The notes beneath the pieces are model-generated. The model ran no database searches, was not told the origin of the DNA, and saw only the letters and a program-made list of their open reading frames with translations. From assembly GCA_028066595.1 (NCBI GenBank), contig JALCBJ010000019.1, forward strand, positions 14,373 to 48,592: 34,220 nt of DNA, written 5' to 3'. Each line of letters opens with the position of its first letter. Position 1 is the stretch's first letter. The position numbers and the translations under genes are program-made. This DNA is from Thermoanaerobaculia bacterium (GTDB lineage: Bacteria > Acidobacteriota > Thermoanaerobaculia > Multivoradales > J023). Of the stretch, positions 31,091 through 34,220 are shown piece by piece.

Positions 31091-33121
31091 TCAACTCGTG
31101 ACAACTGACTCGATCGGGCTGGACAGCTTCGTGACCTCTACCCGCGCGTCGTTGAAGCACGCAGCCTCGCCGACCACTTGACCGTCGTCGGGACAGAGCG
31201 CAACCGAGGTATAACCGTTCAGCGACGATCGTTTCCATGCACCCTTGGGCATGGCGATGACACCAGGTCGGATCTTGGGGTTGATTCGGGCGTGGCAGTG
31301 GACCTCGCCGAGCCAATTGAATACCTTGACGGCATCGCCGGTCGCCACCCCACGCCCCGCGGCATCGTTTGGGTGGATCTCGATCCGCAAGGTGTCGAGG
31401 TTGAACTCGCCGAAGGTGGAATTGGTCAGCTGCGAGCTGGCAGCCGAGATCATGGCCAACGGGTAGTCGCTATCTAAAGGCTGCCAGCCGTATGGGTCTT
31501 GCCCGAGGCGAGACGGAGCCAGGTCGACTCTGCCATCCGCAGTTCCGGGGCGCACCGAGCCGAACTGAACGACGGATCCACCCTCGAATTGATAGGGCTG
31601 GCGGTCGCCCGCGGCGAGGGAGGTCGACCCGGGCTCACCCGCCAGAACCAAAGACTCGCCGCATCGTCGGAGGATCTCCTGGTCGTCCCAGGTGAACGCC
31701 TCATCCTCGAACCCGAGGCGCCGTGCCAGCGCCGAGAACACCTGCATGTTGCTGCGCGCTTCGCCAGCAGGTGCGATGACCGGACGAACGCCGCCGGCCA
31801 CGTATTCGCCATAGCTGACCCTGAGGTCGGTTCCTTCTAGGAACGTGACGGCCGGTAAAACGATGTCGGCCCACACGGCCGTATCCGTCATCACCTGCTC
31901 GTGTACGACTGTAAAGAGGTCCTCTCGCGCGAGGCCGCGCTCGATGGCCCGCTGATGAGGAGTCGAGGCGACCGGATTGGCGTTGTAGACGAAGAGTCCC
32001 TGGATTGGCGGCGACGGATTTTCGTCCGACTGCGGGTCGATCAAACGGCCCAGCTGCGTCATGTTGAGGCTTCGCGTCGTGTGGTGGATCGGTCCGAGAA
32101 CGGCATCCCGATCAAATCGCACTCCGCCGTTGTTGCTCAAGGTGTAGCCGCCGCCGCGGACGCCGAACTTACCCAGGAGGGATGGAATCGCCAGGACTGC
32201 AGCGATCGCCTGAGCACCATTTCGATTGCGCTCCAGACCCCAGCCGCAGCGAATGACCGCCGGCGACGAGTCGGCGAGACGTTCCGCGAGAAGGGCGATG
32301 TCCGCTGCAGGAACTCCGGAGACCTCGGCAGCTCGGTCGAGACTCCACTCGGCGGCCTTGTCGAGCAGGATGTCGAGGCCGTCTGCGTGCTCGGCGAGGA
32401 ACCCATGATCCAATTGTCCGGCTCGCCGCCACTGATCGATCAGGGCCAGTGCGACCGGTAGGTCTTGTCCCGGAAAGACGGGCAGATGAAGGTCGACCTC
32501 GCGGTCGCTGAGTGTCTGCTTCGGATCGACTGCCGCGACGAAAGCACCACGTCGTCTTGCCTCCTTGAGCTGGGGCACCAAGTGAATGTTCGAGCTCTTC
32601 GGATTGGCTCCCCACACGACGATGCAGCGCGCCAGGGGATAGTCGGAAAAAGGAACCCCGGGCATCTTGCCGTACATCCCGACCGCTACTTCGGTGGCTG
32701 GAACGGCACAGATGGTCTTGTCCAGGCGAGAGGCACCGAGGCGAGCGAAGAATAGATGGTCGATCAGGCCGTCGGTCAGCAGGCCGTTGGATCCGCCATA
32801 GTGGTACGGCAGGATCGCCTCGCCACCCCATTGACGTCGAATGTCGCGGAAGCGCACGGCAATCTCGTCGAGGGCCTCGTCCCAGGAGATCTCTTCAAAC
32901 TCTCCCCCGCCCTTGGCACCGACTCGGCGGAGCGGTTTCGTGAGCCGCTCGGGTGCATAGAGACGGCGGTCGAAACGGGCAACCTTGCTACAAATGAAGT
33001 CAGTACCGCTGTTTCGGTCGGGCCCGATGGACCTGACCTTGCCATCTTCGGTCCGGATCTCGAGACCACAGCCGTCGGGACAATCCATGACGCAGGTCGT
33101 AGTGTGGAGGCTGACACTCAT
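31091..33121 (-). CDS. Molybdopterin oxidoreductase, DMSO-reductase family, cytoplasmic
   Basis: Mo/W-bisPGD enzyme of the DMSO reductase superfamily (formate dehydrogenase/nitrate reductase/polysulfide reductase relatives), 676 aa. ATG 33119-33121 is chosen because AAGGAG lies 8 nt upstream; the longer frame adds 11 unneeded residues. The N-terminal 4Fe-4S motif is CVMDCPDGC...ICSK (C10, C14, C18, C44). LYAPERLTKPLRRVG and ISWDEALDEIA are standard. DKTICAVPATE (134-144) places Cys138 where the metal ligand is expected. Other cofactor-binding segments are VVWGANPKSSNIH, NANPVASTPHQ and DIVLPAVTFLEGTD, and the C-terminal dinucleotide-binding domain includes NSTFGEFNLD. There is no Tat or Sec signal, so it is cytoplasmic. 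No FeS or membrane subunit is adjacent. The substrate is unknown. Confidence 0.9.
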   Translation of the reverse strand: MSVSLHTTTCVMDCPDGCGLEIRTEDGKVRSIGPDRNSGTDFICSKVARFDRRLYAPERLTKPLRRVGAKGGGEFEEISWDEALDEIAVRFRDIRRQWGGEAILPYHYGGSNGLLTDGLIDHLFFARLGASRLDKTICAVPATEVAVGMYGKMPGVPFSDYPLARCIVVWGANPKSSNIHLVPQLKEARRRGAFVAAVDPKQTLSDREVDLHLPVFPGQDLPVALALIDQWRRAGQLDHGFLAEHADGLDILLDKAAEWSLDRAAEVSGVPAADIALLAERLADSSPAVIRCGWGLERNRNGAQAIAAVLAIPSLLGKFGVRGGGYTLSNNGGVRFDRDAVLGPIHHTTRSLNMTQLGRLIDPQSDENPSPPIQGLFVYNANPVASTPHQRAIERGLAREDLFTVVHEQVMTDTAVWADIVLPAVTFLEGTDLRVSYGEYVAGGVRPVIAPAGEARSNMQVFSALARRLGFEDEAFTWDDQEILRRCGESLVLAGEPGSTSLAAGDRQPYQFEGGSVVQFGSVRPGTADGRVDLAPSRLGQDPYGWQPLDSDYPLAMISAASSQLTNSTFGEFNLDTLRIEIHPNDAAGRGVATGDAVKVFNWLGEVHCHARINPKIRPGVIAMPKGAWKRSSLNGYTSVALCPDDGQVVGEAACFNDARVEVTKLSSPIESVVTS

Positions 33122-33129
33122 CGGCTGAT

Positions 33130-33135
33130 CTCCTT
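33130..33135 (-). promoter_or_regulatory. Ribosome-binding site fixing the molybdoenzyme start
   Basis: AAGGAG on the minus strand, 8 nt before ATG 33119-33121. It supports this start over the frame opening 11 codons upstream, which overlaps the Shine-Dalgarno itself. Confidence 0.75.
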
Positions 33136-33154
33136 TCGATCCTCGTCTCGGCAT

Positions 33155-33549
33155 GCCAATGTCCGACTACTGTCCGCGATGTGATTCTGACAAAGTGACG
33201 TGACCCAAAACAGGTACAGAAAAGGCGAGACCAGCCCGGAACAGTTGGGCGAAGACTACTCGCTCCGTGAACCACGGCGTGAATGACCGGTTGTTGAGGT
33301 CTTGACGCCGTTTCGTCGCACAATCCTCCGAGTCGTCGTCGTCAGGTGGACTTCCACGATACATACTTCGCTTGACATGCTCTCCAACGAGTGGTGTTCT
33401 TTCTGCAGAGAAAGTGCGCTCACCAACCGTGTCGCCCTGCCTCTTCGCCGATCGAGGCAGGTCGACTCGATCCGCACGCTGGTCCGAGACGCCTCGAACC
33501 CCAGAGGCACCACGCCGTACAATGAGACGCTGCCATAAGAAATCCGATC
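33155..33549. promoter_or_regulatory. Divergent intergenic region upstream of molybdoenzyme and efflux adaptor
   Basis: About 400 nt between divergent genes, with promoters for both expected. On the plus strand a TTGACA (33372-33377) is followed at 17 nt only by a poor -10 (TGTTCT). A better -10-like TACAAT (33518-33523) lies 26 nt before the adaptor ATG but has no clear -35. A hairpin CTTTCT-GCAG-AGAAAG (33399-33414) overlaps the first candidate and could be an operator. Open frames here lack a Shine-Dalgarno and recognisable products, so I call none. Confidence 0.35.
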
Positions 33550-34220
33550 ATGAAGACTAGGAAAACCCTCATATTGTCGGTGTGTGCGCTGGTTCTTCCG
33601 ACGCTGTGCACCACCCCCATCTGGTCGCAAGGCTTTGGACCCACGCCGGTCGGTGCAACCGCCGCGCGGAGTGCCGAGGTCCAGGCTGCGATCCATCTGT
33701 CCGGTTCGGTTCAAGCCATCCACCGCGCGCTCGTGGCATCGGAAGTGCCGGGCGTGGTGGAAGAGATCTCGGTACGCGAGGGCGCTGTCGTGGAGGTCGG
33801 TGACATGCTGATCCAGCTCCGCAACACCGTGCTGCTCAAAGACCTGGCCGGCGCCAAGGCACAGCTGGCCGAAGCTCTGGCGCGGCATCAGCTCGCGTCT
33901 ACGGCGCTCGAACGTTCCCAGAACCTGCACGAGACCGGCATCGTCAGTCGTCAGCAATTCGACGATCGTTCAGCCGAAGTCCAGGCCTGGCAAGGTCGCG
34001 CCGATCAAGCGCGAGCGCTGATCGGGCGACTCGAGGCCTCGATCGCGGCTTCGACTGTTCGCGCCCCTTTCAGTGGCATCGTGGTGCGGGAACATTGCCA
34101 GCTCGGTGAATGGGTCGCTGCCGGAGGCGGCGTCGTGGAGCTGGCGGATCGCGATCGGCTCGAAGTCGTCGTCAGCGTGCCGGAACGACATTTCGCCGGT
34201 GCCCGGGTGGGATCGCGGGC
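33550..34220 (+). CDS. RND/HlyD-type periplasmic adaptor (membrane fusion protein), N-terminal part
   Basis: Periplasmic adaptor subunit of a tripartite efflux system, cut by the window edge after 223 codons. ATG 33550 opens a signal peptide (MKTRKTLILSVCALVLPTLC). The first half of the lipoyl/barrel-sandwich domain follows (GSVQAIHRALVASEVPGVVE, EISVREGAVVEVGDMLIQL), then an alpha-hairpin of about 50-60 residues (LAGAKAQLAEALARHQLAST, SQNLHETGIVSRQQFDDRSA) and the second lipoyl half (STVRAPFSGIVVREHCQLGE, WVAAGGGVVELADRDRLEV). The beta-barrel begins with VVSVPERHFAGARVG. VRAPFSGIV is the family signature. An RND pump gene would be expected downstream, outside the window. The Shine-Dalgarno is weak. 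Confidence 0.92.
   Translation, partial: MKTRKTLILSVCALVLPTLCTTPIWSQGFGPTPVGATAARSAEVQAAIHLSGSVQAIHRALVASEVPGVVEEISVREGAVVEVGDMLIQLRNTVLLKDLAGAKAQLAEALARHQLASTALERSQNLHETGIVSRQQFDDRSAEVQAWQGRADQARALIGRLEASIAASTVRAPFSGIVVREHCQLGEWVAAGGGVVELADRDRLEVVVSVPERHFAGARVGSR

Noticed and set aside
33302..33538. 78-codon plus-strand frame upstream of the efflux adaptor
   Set aside because: No Shine-Dalgarno, no recognisable product, and it lies in the region expected to hold the divergent promoters.
33256..33957. 233-codon minus-strand frame over the intergenic region and efflux adaptor
   Set aside because: Covers the well-supported adaptor gene in antisense and shows no recognisable protein features.
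1..34220. CRISPR arrays, tRNA/rRNA genes, insertion sequences, integrases, attachment sites
   Set aside because: No regularly spaced repeats, cloverleaf-like or rRNA stretches, transposase or recombinase motifs were recognised anywhere in the window.

Overview
The window is GC-rich bacterial DNA, densely packed with protein-coding genes. I see no rRNA, tRNA, CRISPR array, transposase or integrase. The gene styles point to a Gram-negative, probably an Acidobacteriota relative (Thermoanaerobaculia-like). The signs are a TonB-dependent receptor, an RND-type periplasmic adaptor, Ser/Thr kinases with an N-terminal zinc-ribbon-like segment, an ECF sigma/anti-sigma operon followed by secreted HEAT-repeat proteins, and a multihaem cytochrome ending in a DGFESG...W tail. 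This assignment is an inference from recalled family patterns, not from a search.

Left half (1 to about 16.75 kb) is almost entirely minus strand and is mainly a surface-polysaccharide and cell-envelope locus. In transcription order it holds an M23 endopeptidase, a bactofilin-like protein, a Wzy/WaaL-type O-antigen polymerase/ligase with TPRs, a UDP-sugar dehydrogenase, a CapD/FlaA1-type nucleotide-sugar epimerase/dehydratase, a GT4 glycosyltransferase and a PilZ (c-di-GMP) protein. A small plus-strand membrane protein follows. Minus-strand genes then resume: a TonB-dependent receptor, an unusual regulator (VapB-like N-terminus fused to a SARP/BTAD activator), a GT2 polyprenyl-phosphate-type glycosyltransferase, a GT4 glycosyltransferase, a TylF-like methyltransferase and the 5' end of lipA (cut by the window edge).

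Right half (about 17.0 to 31.0 kb) is plus strand. It opens with a membrane-anchored Ser/Thr kinase without an extracellular sensor. Next come an ECF sigma factor, an overlapping anti-sigma-like protein without zinc ligands and two secreted HEAT-repeat proteins. Two translationally coupled PPK2-family genes follow (the first with an altered Walker A loop), then a secreted pentahaem cytochrome c. A second Ser/Thr kinase, paralogous to the first, carries an extracellular periplasmic-binding-protein domain. A hybrid histidine kinase and a small two-helix membrane protein end this block.

The right edge has a minus-strand molybdopterin oxidoreductase without visible partner subunits or export signal. 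Divergent from it is the start of an RND/HlyD-type membrane fusion protein cut by the window edge.

The most unusual items are the VapB-SARP fusion beside a TonB receptor, the split PPK2 pair, the two kinase paralogs that share their 5' leader but differ in sensor content, and the ECF/anti-sigma/HEAT operon whose anti-sigma has lost the zinc-binding residues.
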